Part shown: piece after piece, positions 25,463-35,086 of the stretch
Layout: each line of letters starts with the position of its first letter
How positions within the stretch are numbered: position 1 is the first letter of the stretch
Assembly: GCF_001691415.1 (NCBI RefSeq)
Contig: NZ_LRRR01000001.1
Location: 310,001 to 374,000, forward strand
Origin: Pararhodobacter sp. CCB-MM2
Lineage (GTDB): Bacteria; Pseudomonadota; Alphaproteobacteria; Rhodobacterales; Rhodobacteraceae
DNA: 64,000 nt
Direction: 5' to 3'
Made by a program: the position numbers and the translations under genes
The notes under the pieces: model-generated
Seen by the model: the letters and a program-made list of their open reading frames with translations, nothing else
Database searches by the model: none
Told to the model about the DNA's origin: nothing

Positions 25463-26335
25463 ATGGAGCATTTGAAATTCTTCTACGGAACCGGCGGAGC
25501 CCCGGTCTTTTCCGTCTCGCCGGTGGCTGCGGACGGTGCCGATGTCTCGCAATTGCTCGCCTATATCCTCTCCAGCACGGATCAGGCGGCGATCTGGAAT
25601 GCCCTGTGCCACTTCTTCTCTGAATTGGGTTTTGCGCAAATCCTTTACGGCTATTCTCCGGATTCACGGGGCGCGATCCTCGGCGCGCCGGAGGATTACC
25701 TGATCCTCTCGACCATGCCCGGCGACGCATTGCAGGAAATGGTGCAGAACGGCTATTACCTGATGAGCTCGACCTTTCATTGGGCGCTCAATAATGCCGG
25801 GGTCGCCAGTTGGACGATGACACCCCAAGATTGCGGTTTCGGCCCTGACTTCGTGGTTTCGCCGGAAGGGGCCGAGTTCTTCCAGCGCAATGGCCTCATG
25901 ACCGGCTGCACCATCGGCTTCACCAGCGAACGGACGCGGGGCAGGGGCGTGATGGCCCTCATCGCGCCGGAGAGCGTCCCTCAGGCGGATGTCGATGCCT
26001 TGCTGGCCCGGATGCAGGACACGATCTTCAGCGTGGCCGCTGTTGGCCATCGCTGCCTCTCGGGTTTGCCCTACCTTCCGCCCGGTCGCCGTCTGACCCA
26101 GCGCCAGCGCGAGGTGCTTGAATGGGTGGGCGACGGCAAGACCACCGCCGACATCGCGGTGATCATGGGAATCACCGTCCCAACGGTCGAGAAGCACCTG
26201 CGACTCGCCCGCCAGACCCTCGGGGTCGAGACGACGGCTCACGCTTTGATGAAGGCCGCCTTCCTCAACCAGGTGTTTGTGACGGCTCCGCGGGAAAACG
26301 GTGCCCAGGACGCGGTTTCGGGCTGGGATTTGTGA
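25463..26335 (+). CDS. LuxR-family regulator with autoinducer-binding-like domain
   Basis: 290 residues. Residues about 28-190 resemble the autoinducer-binding domain (PF03472); residues about 213-278 are a LuxR helix-turn-helix with LTQRQREVLEWVGDGKTTAD and TVEKHLRLARQTLGV. No luxI-type synthase is in the window, so it is a solo regulator here. Where TraR-like proteins have the Asp-Pro that contacts the lactone amide, this sequence reads LMSSTFHW, with no Asp, hinting at a different ligand or none. That alignment is by eye. It is monocistronic. Confidence 0.82.
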   Translation: MEHLKFFYGTGGAPVFSVSPVAADGADVSQLLAYILSSTDQAAIWNALCHFFSELGFAQILYGYSPDSRGAILGAPEDYLILSTMPGDALQEMVQNGYYLMSSTFHWALNNAGVASWTMTPQDCGFGPDFVVSPEGAEFFQRNGLMTGCTIGFTSERTRGRGVMALIAPESVPQADVDALLARMQDTIFSVAAVGHRCLSGLPYLPPGRRLTQRQREVLEWVGDGKTTADIAVIMGITVPTVEKHLRLARQTLGVETTAHALMKAAFLNQVFVTAPRENGAQDAVSGWDL

Positions 26336-26562
26336 CGGTTTCCCGATGCTTTCGGGACAATCTTCGCGTTTTGCCAAATGTTGCGCAAAGCAAGGTATGG
26401 ATTTTCATACTGACAAGAACACCCGTCTTCCGGTAGCATGTTCGTAGTAACGAGTGACCGGATGTGGCGCGCCCTTTCCCCCAACCTGGATCGGGTGACT
26501 TTTCGCAACTGGTAAGCGTACCTCTTGCCGTGTCCTTTCCCAACCCGATGCAGCAAGACAAT

Positions 26563-26586
26563 CCGGTGCGGCCTGCGCCGCACCGG
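26563..26586. other. Perfect 10-bp hairpin
   Basis: CCGGTGCGGC, loop CTGC, GCCGCACCGG. There is no T-run on either side, so it is not a standard intrinsic terminator. It may end a long 3' region of the luxR-type transcript or be part of an RNA. Confidence 0.5.
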
Positions 26587-26650
26587 AATGCTTGCGGTGG
26601 CAAGCCACGCTCTCCTCCCTCTGCAGTTTGCGACAAGCCCGCGTGCAAAA

Positions 26651-26680
26651 TGAAACGGCCCCCAAAATCGGAGGCCGTCT
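26651..26680 (-). terminator. Terminator of rpe
   Basis: On the minus strand ACGGCC and GGCCGT (plus-strand arms 26655-26660 and 26673-26678) with a 12-base loop, followed by TTCATTTT; about 30 bases after the rpe stop. Confidence 0.6.
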
Positions 26681-26709
26681 TTGAAAAATGCAAGGATTGC
26701 AAAGGGACG

Positions 26710-27411
26710 TCAGGCGATCCGTGCGCCTGAGGCTGCTTCGGCCGCCAGCCGGATCGCCCGCATATTCTCGCCGTAGGGGGCCGGGTTCTCGACCGAGCCG
26801 CCCTTGAAAACGGCCGAGCCCGCCACCAGCACATCCGCCCCGGCGGCCACGACCAGCGGCGCCGTCTCAGGCGTGACACCGCCGTCGATCTCGATGTGAA
26901 TCGGGCGATCGCCGATCAGGCCGCGAAGGGTGCGAATCTTCGCGGTCATGTCGATGAACTTCTGCCCGCCAAAGCCGGGGTTCACCGTCATCACGCAGAT
27001 CAGATCGGTCAGATCCAGCAGATGGGCCACGGCCTCGGCCGGGGTGCCGGGGTTCAGCGCGATGCCTGCCTTCTTGCCGGTGGCGCGGATCGCTTGCAGG
27101 GTGCGGTGGATATGCGGCCCGGCCTCGACATGAGCGGTGATGATATCGGCACCCGCCTCGGCGAAGGCGTCGATATAGGGATCGACAGGGGCGATCATCA
27201 GATGCACGTCCATCACCGTCTTCACATGCTTGCGGAAGGCTTTGACGGCGGGCGGGCCGAAGGTCAGGTTCGGCACGAAATGGCCGTCCATGACGTCCAC
27301 GTGCACCCAGTCGGCGCCTTGCGCTTCGATGGCTTGGATCTCGCGCCCGAAGTCGGCGAAATCGGCGCTGAGGATCGACGGGGCAATCTTGATCGGTCTT
27401 GCGAGGGTCAT
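26710..27411 (-). CDS. rpe: Ribulose-phosphate 3-epimerase
   Basis: 233 residues of the (beta/alpha)8 epimerase family. It interconverts ribulose 5-phosphate and xylulose 5-phosphate. Catalytic and metal-binding segments are KIAPSILSADFADFG at the start, HVDVMDGHFVPNLTFGP near residue 38, CVMTVNPGFGGQKF near 137 and IEIDGGVTPETAP near 175. The start MTLARPIKIAP is chosen by family length; an ATG four codons upstream is possible. It is divergent from the DUF2339 gene. Confidence 0.95.
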   Translation of the reverse strand: MTLARPIKIAPSILSADFADFGREIQAIEAQGADWVHVDVMDGHFVPNLTFGPPAVKAFRKHVKTVMDVHLMIAPVDPYIDAFAEAGADIITAHVEAGPHIHRTLQAIRATGKKAGIALNPGTPAEAVAHLLDLTDLICVMTVNPGFGGQKFIDMTAKIRTLRGLIGDRPIHIEIDGGVTPETAPLVVAAGADVLVAGSAVFKGGSVENPAPYGENMRAIRLAAEAASGARIA

Positions 27412-27500
27412 GGCAATCACCATCCGGTTGTGACAGGCTCGAACGGGTCTGGCCCTATGACATCGCCCGCGCGGCGTCCACTGGAAACGGAGCCCCGCTT

Positions 27501-30053
27501 ATGCCCCTGATGCCACTCTCGGTGCTGCTGGCCCTGATCATCGGGGCCGTGATCGTCCTGTTTCGCCGGGAACGCGCGCTGATGCGGCGTGTCACGGCGC
27601 TGGAGGCACGGCTTGCGGGGCAGGGTGATCCTCTGCCTGAGGCAGGCACAGAAGCCGAGCCCGTGGCGACCGCGCCCAGCGGCCCGTGGAAGCCGAAGCC
27701 CCGTGTGGCCGAGGACCCGACGCCAGAACCGACGCCGAAAGGCCCTGGCGTTGCTGCGCGGTTCCTTGCATGGATGCAGACCAACTGGATCTATCCGGTG
27801 GCCGGGGCGGCACTGGTCATGGCGGGCGTCTATCTGGTGCAATACTCGATCGAGGCCGGGCTGCTGTCACCCGCTGCCCGAATTGCCTTGGCCCTGGTCC
27901 TGGGAGCGGTCCTGATCCTCGGCGGTGAGCTCTTGCGCCGGCGCTGGGGCGGCGACGAGGGCGCGGCGGGGCTGGTTCCGGCAACCTTGGCCGGCGCCGG
28001 CATTGCCACGTTGTTTGCCGCGGTGCTAGCGGCGTTTCACCTCTATCAGATGTTGGGCCAGACCACGGCCTTAGCCGCGCTTGCGGCGGTGGCGTGCCTG
28101 TCGATGGCCTTGGGCTGGGGGCAGGGTCCTTTGCTGGCTGCGATCGGCGTCATCGCCGCAAGCGCGGCCCCGTTTCTGCTGGGGCCCGGCGGCGGGCCGA
28201 CGTCACTGCTCTACGCGTATTTCGGAGCGGTGGCGCTGCTGGGATTGGGGATCGACGCTTTCCGACGCTGGTTTTGGGTCTCGGCGCTGGCATTGCTGTT
28301 GCCGCTCATCGGCGCCTGCCTGATCCGCATCGCCGGCGCTGGCCCGGAGGGATTGGCGCTGCTTGCCCTGCTACTGATCTTCGCCGGCACCGCACTGCCG
28401 GGCGGGGCGCTCATGCCGCGCAACACAGGCGCCGCTCCTTTCGCCCGCACGGCCTCTGCACCGACCCGTCTGGCCGCTTTGGCGGTCATTGCACCCATAT
28501 CGGTTTTGCTGACACAGGTCGAGGCGCCCCACGGGTTGCTTGCCCTCGGCCTCGCCGTCATCCTGTTGCCGATTTGGACGCGCTACGCGCCCGCACTGGA
28601 CATCCTGTACATGATTACGGCCGCGGCGCTCCCTGTTGCGATCCTGTTGTCACCGATGGTGACGCCACTGATGCTGTCGATGACCCTCAACACCCAACCG
28701 TGGTTGCCGCTATGGGTCATAGTCGCCGCGATCTTGGGAAGCCTGAGCCATCTGTGGCGCAGCGAGAGCACTGAAGGGCGTCCGCGGTTGCTGTGGACCC
28801 TCGGAGGTGCCTTCCTGCCGCTGGCGACCGCCGTTGCGACCGAGGTGACATGGCAGCCATCGACCCTGCTGGGGGGCACATGGCCGCTGCTGATCATGGC
28901 CGCGGCCGCTGTCCTGACCGCAGCCGCCACGCTGTTTGCGAAGTGCGACGGAGGGCAGGGCGAGCGTGTCGGCCTTTGCACCGCGGCTGTGTTCCCACTC
29001 ATTGCTCTGGCGTTGATGCTGATCCTGTCGGAGACAGCCTTGACGGTCGCGCTGGGGGTTCTGGTGCTGGCTGCCGCCCTGATGGACCGAAAACTCGACA
29101 TTCCGGCTCTGGGATGGGTGGTCGGCGCGGGCGCCATGGCACTGGGATGGCGCTTGCTTCTCGATCCCGGGATCGAGGCGTTCCTCACCGGTCGTATCGA
29201 TGCGTGGAACACGGTGCTGACGCTCTTCCTGGTGCTCGGCGCGCCATTGGGCGCGTTGGTCGTCGTCGCCTCGCGCCCGATCCATCCGTGGCGCAACTGG
29301 GGCGCGGTGGTGACCGAGACCGCGCTTGGAGCCTTGGCGCCGGTGGCCTTGCTGATCCTGCTGGCCCGGTTCCTGCCGAGCCTGAGCGGCCATGCGATCA
29401 CGGGGATCGAGGCCTGCGCGCTGATCCTCAGCGCCCGCGTTCAGCATCGCCGCAACGCGCGCCTTTCCTCAGGGAGGGTCATGCGCTGGGTTCGCACTTC
29501 GCTGACGGGTCTGCTGGGTCTGGCCGGCGGGCTTCTGGTCGTGGCGCTGCTGACACTCGCATCGCCGGTCTGGGGGCTTTTCAGCGACGACGTGTCCGGC
29601 TGGCCGCTGATCAACGACTTGCTCCTTGCCTATGCCGCGCCGGCGTTTGTGCTGCACCTCACGCTCCGCGGCACGCGCTGGCAGCCCGTGGCGTTGCTGC
29701 CCGGCGCACTTTGGCTTGGCTACACCATCCGGCATCTATGGCAGGGCGGTACGCGGATGGAGATGTGGCACGGCGTCCAGCAGGGCGAGCTCTACGCCTA
29801 TACCTTGGCCTTGCTGGCCATGGGCGCCGTGTCGATCGGCTTGGCGCTGCGCACGCGGATCCCGCGCTATCGGCGCATTGGTCTGGCGCTGATCGGACTC
29901 GCGGCGGCCAAGGCCTTTCTGGTCGATGCCAGTGGTCTCAGCGGGCTGGTGCGAGTTGGTGGGTTCCTCGGTCTGGGGCTGTCGTTGGCGGGGCTGGCAT
30001 GGCTCAACGCCTGGGTCTCGAAGCGCGAAAAGGATGGGGCAACTACGGACTGA
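27501..30053 (+). CDS. DUF2339 multi-pass membrane protein
   Basis: 850 residues. A short N-terminal helix (LSVLLALIIGAVIVLF) precedes a charged linker with a likely coiled segment (about 22-45) and a Pro-rich stretch. From about residue 95 the protein is almost continuously hydrophobic with more than twenty predicted membrane segments, the architecture of the DUF2339 family (PF10101). Its function is unknown. GGAG lies 9 bases before the ATG. The 3' end is followed by an AT-rich interval. Confidence 0.85.
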   Translation: MPLMPLSVLLALIIGAVIVLFRRERALMRRVTALEARLAGQGDPLPEAGTEAEPVATAPSGPWKPKPRVAEDPTPEPTPKGPGVAARFLAWMQTNWIYPVAGAALVMAGVYLVQYSIEAGLLSPAARIALALVLGAVLILGGELLRRRWGGDEGAAGLVPATLAGAGIATLFAAVLAAFHLYQMLGQTTALAALAAVACLSMALGWGQGPLLAAIGVIAASAAPFLLGPGGGPTSLLYAYFGAVALLGLGIDAFRRWFWVSALALLLPLIGACLIRIAGAGPEGLALLALLLIFAGTALPGGALMPRNTGAAPFARTASAPTRLAALAVIAPISVLLTQVEAPHGLLALGLAVILLPIWTRYAPALDILYMITAAALPVAILLSPMVTPLMLSMTLNTQPWLPLWVIVAAILGSLSHLWRSESTEGRPRLLWTLGGAFLPLATAVATEVTWQPSTLLGGTWPLLIMAAAAVLTAAATLFAKCDGGQGERVGLCTAAVFPLIALALMLILSETALTVALGVLVLAAALMDRKLDIPALGWVVGAGAMALGWRLLLDPGIEAFLTGRIDAWNTVLTLFLVLGAPLGALVVVASRPIHPWRNWGAVVTETALGALAPVALLILLARFLPSLSGHAITGIEACALILSARVQHRRNARLSSGRVMRWVRTSLTGLLGLAGGLLVVALLTLASPVWGLFSDDVSGWPLINDLLLAYAAPAFVLHLTLRGTRWQPVALLPGALWLGYTIRHLWQGGTRMEMWHGVQQGELYAYTLALLAMGAVSIGLALRTRIPRYRRIGLALIGLAAAKAFLVDASGLSGLVRVGGFLGLGLSLAGLAWLNAWVSKREKDGATTD

Positions 30054-30214
30054 TGTGAGTCGGATAATCTGTATTATGTAATTAAAACGTGCCAGATCGG
30101 AACGGATTGCCCGCCAGATAGCCCAAATGGTGGCATAAACGACACGAATGCGACGCGCATTTCGCAAGTCATTCCGCGAAACCCTTGCAAATAATGCTGC
30201 GTCGTAAAAGACTA

Positions 30215-30228
30215 TTAAGTGTTGTTAA
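30215..30228 (+). promoter_or_regulatory. TTAA-N6-TTAA pair, CtrA-like
   Basis: TTAAGTGTTGTTAA lies about 100 bases before the small gene at 30327. The CtrA consensus is TTAA-N7-TTAA, so the spacing is one base short and the match is only suggestive. It sits in a locally AT-rich interval (30054-30326). Confidence 0.25.
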
Positions 30229-30326
30229 GCGTTGCACCGCATAACGGCCTGTCGGGAAACGACGTGTGTCGAGTCATGTGCGTTTGGGTCATATGAAACG
30301 ACTTTCGTCAGAGGATAACGGTCGGA

Positions 30327-30713
30327 ATGATACAGGGCATGCTTCCGCAGGGAGTAGAAAACAGGCTGGTTCCTGTCGCGCATTCGCTCAAGGATGCGCA
30401 CCGGCTTCTGTTGATCGACGCTTCTGAGGCTCTTCCGATGCTCGCCCCCCGTCCGGACCGCCAATCGGTGGTTCTGACGCAGATGCGCATGCTGGGCGGT
30501 GCCATGCTCAACAATATCGACCCCGATGCCATCATCGCGCCGTTAATCAGCGCCGAGTGGGATATCGTCGATCTGGGGATCCTGCTGGAAGAGCTGGGCT
30601 TTAGTGGCACGCTCTATGCCATGACCAAACCCCTGCCGCGGGCCGAGCTGGTCCTGCGTGAGGTGGGCGCGGTCTGCCCGCGCCTCACCGTTCGTCTTCT
30701 CGAACTCGCCTGA
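30327..30713 (+). CDS. Hypothetical protein, 128 residues
   Basis: A compact soluble protein with alternating hydrophobic strands and helices (LLLIDASEALPML, then WDIVDLGILLEELGFSGTLYA and MTKPLPRAELVLREV). The pattern, including Lys-Pro after a strand, recalls a degenerate response-regulator receiver fold, but I do not see the acidic pocket and do not assign it. It is preceded by an AT-rich region and ends one base before the convergent choline-sulfatase stop. Confidence 0.6.
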   Translation: MIQGMLPQGVENRLVPVAHSLKDAHRLLLIDASEALPMLAPRPDRQSVVLTQMRMLGGAMLNNIDPDAIIAPLISAEWDIVDLGILLEELGFSGTLYAMTKPLPRAELVLREVGAVCPRLTVRLLELA

Positions 30714-32219
30714 TCACTCGCCGCGCGGAAAACGCTGCGATTCCTCCAGAATGTTCAGATCCATGTGGTTACGCATGTATCGCTGCGCGGCGTCGCGATA
30801 CGGCTGGAAATCCCAGTCCGTGTACTTGCCGGCCCGCAGCGCGTCATAGACCACCCAGCGACGCGCCTGGCTGGCCCGGACCTCGGCATCATAGGCGTCG
30901 AGGTCCCAGCGCGCCTTCGCCATGTTGCGGAACCGCTCCAGCACCGGCGCGAAAGCCGGATCGGTCGCAAGGTTCACACGCTCGGACGGATCGTCGTCGA
31001 GGTTGTACAGGATCTCCGGGTCGGCCTTGCAGGCGATGTATTTCCACGGCCCGTCCACCAGCCCGACCATCGGCGTAATCGTGCCCTCGGCGGCATATTC
31101 CATCGGCACCGGCCCGCGACCGCCCGTCCCGTTCATCAGCGGCACGAGGCTCTCGCCATCGGTCCAGGGCGCGATCCGGCTCATGTCACAGCCCGCGAGG
31201 TCGCACAACGTCGGCAGCATGTCCAACGTCGAGGCCGGCTGATCGATGCGCTGCGGACGAATACCGGGCCCGGCAAACCAGAACGGCACGCGGCCCGAGT
31301 TCTCCCAGAACGCCATCTTGAACCACAAGCCACGGTCGCCCAGCATCTCGCCGTGATCGGACAGGAAGACGATCACCGCCTCCTGACGCGTGCGCTCCAG
31401 CGTGTCGAGGATCTCGCCGATCTTGTCGTCGATGTAGGAGATATTCGCGTAATATCCACGCTTTGCACGGCGGATTTGATCCTCGGTCGCGTCAAAGTTT
31501 TCGTAATCGAAACTCTCCAGCAAGCGCTTGCCGTGGTTGTCCTGATCTTCGTAGGCGATCCCTTCGGACGGCTCCAGCTCCGGGATGCCCTCATAGAGAT
31601 CCCAGTATTTGCGACGCGCCACGAAGGGGTCGTGCGGATGGGTGAAGCTCACATGCAGCGACCACGGCCGCTCATCCTTGCCGCGCGCCAGATCATAGAG
31701 CTTCTGACAGGCCAGATGCGCGACATCGTCGTCGTATTCCAACTGATTGGTGATTTCCGCGACCCCTGCCCCGGTCACCGAGCCAAGGTTGTGATACCAC
31801 CAGTCGATCCGCTCGCCGGGTTTGCGGTAATCCGGGGTCCAGCCGAAATCGGCCGGGTAAATATCGGTGGTCAGACGCTCCTCGAAGCCGTGCAGCTGGT
31901 CGGGGCCGACGAAATGCATCTTGCCCGACAGCGTCGTCTGGTAGCCCTGCGCGCGCAGATGGTGCGTGTAGCACGGCGTGTCCGAGCGGAACTCGGCAGC
32001 GTTGTCATAGACGGCAGTGCGGCGCGGCAGCTGGCCGGCCATGACGCTGGCGCGCGCGGGCGAGCACAGCGGGCTGGGGCAATAGCTGCGGGTGAACCGG
32101 GCCGAGCGTTCGGCCAGCTTCCTCAGGTTCGGCGCATGCAGGAAATCGGCCGGCCCGTCGGCCATGAGCGTTCCGGTCAATTGGTCGACCATCAGGATCA
32201 GGATATTCGGGCTGGTCAT
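30714..32219 (-). CDS. betC: Choline-sulfatase
   Basis: 501-residue sulfatase. The formylglycine motif CSPAR is at residues 52-56 in a Cys-type site, and NILILMVDQ with VFLSDHGEMLGD supply the metal ligands. The C-terminal portion (RRWVVYDALRAGKYTDWDFQP) is characteristic of BetC, which hydrolyses choline O-sulfate to choline and sulfate for use or for glycine betaine synthesis. No betA, betB or betI is adjacent, so it is detached from the usual operon. It is divergent from the phosphodiesterase gene. Confidence 0.9.
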   Translation of the reverse strand: MTSPNILILMVDQLTGTLMADGPADFLHAPNLRKLAERSARFTRSYCPSPLCSPARASVMAGQLPRRTAVYDNAAEFRSDTPCYTHHLRAQGYQTTLSGKMHFVGPDQLHGFEERLTTDIYPADFGWTPDYRKPGERIDWWYHNLGSVTGAGVAEITNQLEYDDDVAHLACQKLYDLARGKDERPWSLHVSFTHPHDPFVARRKYWDLYEGIPELEPSEGIAYEDQDNHGKRLLESFDYENFDATEDQIRRAKRGYYANISYIDDKIGEILDTLERTRQEAVIVFLSDHGEMLGDRGLWFKMAFWENSGRVPFWFAGPGIRPQRIDQPASTLDMLPTLCDLAGCDMSRIAPWTDGESLVPLMNGTGGRGPVPMEYAAEGTITPMVGLVDGPWKYIACKADPEILYNLDDDPSERVNLATDPAFAPVLERFRNMAKARWDLDAYDAEVRASQARRWVVYDALRAGKYTDWDFQPYRDAAQRYMRNHMDLNILEESQRFPRGE

Positions 32220-32379
32220 TGTCTGCCTTTTCTCAACAGGTTGCGCCGCGATGCTGCGACGGAATTACGACCCTCGACCCGCTGTTTGCGACACTCACCC
32301 CCCGGTTTTGCGACGGGGTTTGCAGTGGGGTCGAGCTTGGCCTAGGCTGCCGCTCAACTGCCCCTGACACAGGTGTCTC

Positions 32380-33216
32380 ATGGACCGCAAGCTGCTTCTC
32401 ATCATCCTCGACGGCGTGCCCTACGGCAATTGGCGCCGCTATTTCGGCTGTCTCGAGGGTTGGGTCGCCTCGGGCGAGGCCCGCGTCTGGAAGATGCGCG
32501 CCTCATTGCCGTCGATGTCGGGGCCCTGCTATGCCTCGATCCACACGGGCGTCCCGCCGCAGGTCCATGGCGTTCTGTCGAACGGCCATATCCACCGCGT
32601 CGACATGCCTGATATCTTTAGCGAAACCCGCAAAGCCGGGGGCGTGACCGGCGCCGTGACGCATAGCTGGTGGTCCGAGTTCTTCAACCGCGCGCCCTTC
32701 GATTACGTCCGCGATATCGAGTACGACGAGCCCGAGAGCACCAGCATCAACCATGGCCGGTTCCACACCATGACGGGCTATGATCACAAGAACCAGGCGA
32801 CGCCTTCGGATGTGGATCTCTTCGCGACCCTGACCTCACTTTGTGCAAGGTTTTCCTTGGATTACGGGATCCTCCACACCTGCACGCTGGACTCGATGGG
32901 TCACCGTTTCGGCCATGATTGCACCGAGATGGACCATGCCTGCGCGCTGCTGGATGCGATGTTGGCCAAGTTCCTGCCGGCTTGGCGGCAGATGGGCTAC
33001 GAGGTGATCGTCACCGCCGACCACGGGCAATCGCTGCGGGGCCATCACGGCGGCACCGGCGAGGATCAGCAGGACTTCGCGCTCTATTACTTTGGCCAGG
33101 CCGAGGGGCCGTCGAAGGACGCGCTGCTGGATCAACGACAGCTTGCGCCAACGGTGCTGTCGCGCCTCGGCGCCGCGGTGCCAGAGACGATGAAGCACGA
33201 GAGCTTCCTCACGTAA
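32380..33216 (+). CDS. Alkaline phosphatase superfamily protein (type I phosphodiesterase/nucleotide pyrophosphatase)
   Basis: 278 residues. LLLIILDGVPYGNW provides the first metal Asp, LPSMSGPCYASIHTG the nucleophile region, HTCTLDSMGHRFG and VTADHGQS the remaining metal ligands. It has no signal peptide and no membrane segment, so it is probably cytoplasmic. Substrate unknown. Upstream, 32220-32379 contains TTTGCGAC twice, 22 bases apart. It ends at a strong hairpin shared with the convergent pgi. Confidence 0.82.
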   Translation: MDRKLLLIILDGVPYGNWRRYFGCLEGWVASGEARVWKMRASLPSMSGPCYASIHTGVPPQVHGVLSNGHIHRVDMPDIFSETRKAGGVTGAVTHSWWSEFFNRAPFDYVRDIEYDEPESTSINHGRFHTMTGYDHKNQATPSDVDLFATLTSLCARFSLDYGILHTCTLDSMGHRFGHDCTEMDHACALLDAMLAKFLPAWRQMGYEVIVTADHGQSLRGHHGGTGEDQQDFALYYFGQAEGPSKDALLDQRQLAPTVLSRLGAAVPETMKHESFLT

Positions 33217-33221
33217 CAAGA

Positions 33222-33252
33222 AGGCCCGGATAACAGCGCGTTATCCGGGCCT
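33222..33252. terminator. Long bidirectional terminator hairpin
   Basis: AGGCCCGGATAAC, loop AGCGC, GTTATCCGGGCCT: a perfect 13-pair stem between the phosphodiesterase stop and the convergent pgi stop. Confidence 0.8.
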
Positions 33253-33291
33253 GTTCATAAGGAGGTTTAAGGCGCCCTGCCCCGTTCGGCG

Positions 33292-34935
33292 TCAGGCGTT
33301 CAGCTTGTGCAGCTGCGCGATCAGCGCTGCGGTCGAGCCGTCGCGGCCCTCGGCGCTTTCCTTTCCTTCGACCATCGGCAGCAACTGGTTGGCCAGTTCC
33401 TTGCCCAGCTCCACGCCCCATTGGTCGAACGAGTTGATGCCCAGCACCACCCCCTCAACGAACACCCGATGCTCATAGAGCGCGACGATCGCGCCCAGCA
33501 TCGCCGGGGTCAGCTTGGGATACATCAGCATGGTCGAGGGACGGTTGCCCGGGAACACGCGGTGGCGCGCCTGACGCTCCAGCTCGCCGCCGGTCAGGCC
33601 CTTGGCTTCCATCAGCGCCCGCGCCTCGTCCAGCGACCGTCCGCGCATCAGCGCTTCGGCCTGCGCGAGGCAGTTGGCAGCCAGAAGGCGATGCTGATGG
33701 GTCAGGGCCGGTTCATGCCCTTGGGCCGCCAGCAGGAACTCGCAGGGGACGATATCGGTGCCCTGATGGATCAGCTGGTAGAAGGCGTGCTGGCCGTTGG
33801 TGCCGGGCTCGCCGAACACGATCGGACCGGCGGGCACCTCCAGATCGGCACCATCCATCGACACGCGCTTGCCGTTCGATTCCATCTCCAGCTGCTGAAG
33901 ATAGGCCGGAAGCCGGGCCAGCCGCTGGTCATAGGGCAGCACGGCGCGCGCCGCGTAGCCACAGACCTGACGGTGCCAGACGCCGGTCATCGCCAGCTGC
34001 ACGGGCATGTTCTGCTCCAGCGGCGCCTCGCGGAAATGCTGGTCCATGGCCGCACCGCCGGCGAGGAAGGCGCGGAAATCCTCGGGCCCGATGGCGATCA
34101 TCAGGCTCAGACCGATCGGCCCCCACATCGAATAGCGCCCACCGACCCAATCGGCGAAGCCAAACACGCGCGCCGGATCGATCCCGAAGGCCGTGGTCTT
34201 GTCCAAAGCCGTCGACAGCGCCACGAATTGGCGGGTCGGCTCGGCCACGGCGCGGGCCATCCAGGCCTTTGCGGTCTGGGCGTTGGTCATCGTCTCGATG
34301 GTGGTGAAGGTCTTCGAGGCGACGATCACCAGCGTGGTCTCAGGGTTCAGCCCGTCGAGCACTTCGTGAATATGCGCACCATCGACGTTCGAGACGAAAT
34401 GGCAGCGCGGCCCGTCGCAATACGGTGAGAGCGCCAGTACCGCCATCGCCGGGCCAAGATCCGAGCCGCCGATCCCGATATTGACGACATCCGTCACCCG
34501 TCCCCCGGCCGAGCGGATACGACCATCGCGCAGATCGCGGGCGAAGACTTCCATGCGCGCAAGGGTTGCGCGGACCTCGGGCATGACATCGGCACCGTCG
34601 ACCTCGACCTCGACCGAGGCATCGAGATTGCGCAGCGCGGTGTGCAGGACTGCACGGTCCTCGGTCTCGTTGATCCGGGCGCCGCTGAACATGGCATCGC
34701 GGCGGGCTTCCACGCCTTTCGCGCGCGCAAGCTCCATCAGCAGGCCATGCGTTTCGGAATCGATGTTCGTCTTTGAATAATCAAACAGAATTTCGCCCGT
34801 TACAGGGGTGTCCAGTGTCGCTGCGAAAGTCTGCGCGCGGGACGGATCCTGAAAGAGCTCTTGGATCGGTCGCTGTGCAATCCCGCGCAGGCGGTCGCTC
34901 AATGCGGCCCAGTAGTCCATAAATTCGTTCCACAT
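33292..34935 (-). CDS. pgi: Glucose-6-phosphate isomerase
   Basis: 547 residues. Active-site segments are [25 protein letters not shown], the catalytic Glu in [10 protein letters not shown], the His in HQGTDIVP and the Lys in [14 protein letters not shown]. It interconverts glucose 6-phosphate and fructose 6-phosphate. An in-frame ATG at 34956 would add seven residues; 34935 is chosen by family length. It is divergent from the glycosylase gene, and zwf-pgl lie 2.3 kb downstream on the other strand. Confidence 0.96.
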   Translation of the reverse strand: MWNEFMDYWAALSDRLRGIAQRPIQELFQDPSRAQTFAATLDTPVTGEILFDYSKTNIDSETHGLLMELARAKGVEARRDAMFSGARINETEDRAVLHTALRNLDASVEVEVDGADVMPEVRATLARMEVFARDLRDGRIRSAGGRVTDVVNIGIGGSDLGPAMAVLALSPYCDGPRCHFVSNVDGAHIHEVLDGLNPETTLVIVASKTFTTIETMTNAQTAKAWMARAVAEPTRQFVALSTALDKTTAFGIDPARVFGFADWVGGRYSMWGPIGLSLMIAIGPEDFRAFLAGGAAMDQHFREAPLEQNMPVQLAMTGVWHRQVCGYAARAVLPYDQRLARLPAYLQQLEMESNGKRVSMDGADLEVPAGPIVFGEPGTNGQHAFYQLIHQGTDIVPCEFLLAAQGHEPALTHQHRLLAANCLAQAEALMRGRSLDEARALMEAKGLTGGELERQARHRVFPGNRPSTMLMYPKLTPAMLGAIVALYEHRVFVEGVVLGINSFDQWGVELGKELANQLLPMVEGKESAEGRDGSTAALIAQLHKLNA

Positions 34936-35086
34936 GCTGGTTGTTGTCCCATACATGCCAAGTTGCGCAAGTCTTGCCCAGAGCAAAAGCGCCCGCCCGG
35001 CCCCCGCCGGGAAAATCGCCTCGGTTGTGACGTCTTCCGGCAACAGCCCCTCTTGTCGCCCCGCAGGGCCCATGCAGAATGTAGCC

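Larger units (their letters stand above)
26336..26709. other. Non-coding region between luxR-type gene and rpe
   Basis: 374 bases between convergent genes. It holds TTGCGCAA (around 26374), a perfect 10-bp hairpin at 26563-26586 and the rpe terminator at 26651-26680. No ORF with family character or ribosome-binding site was seen. The size and the isolated hairpin leave room for an untranslated RNA. Confidence 0.5.
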
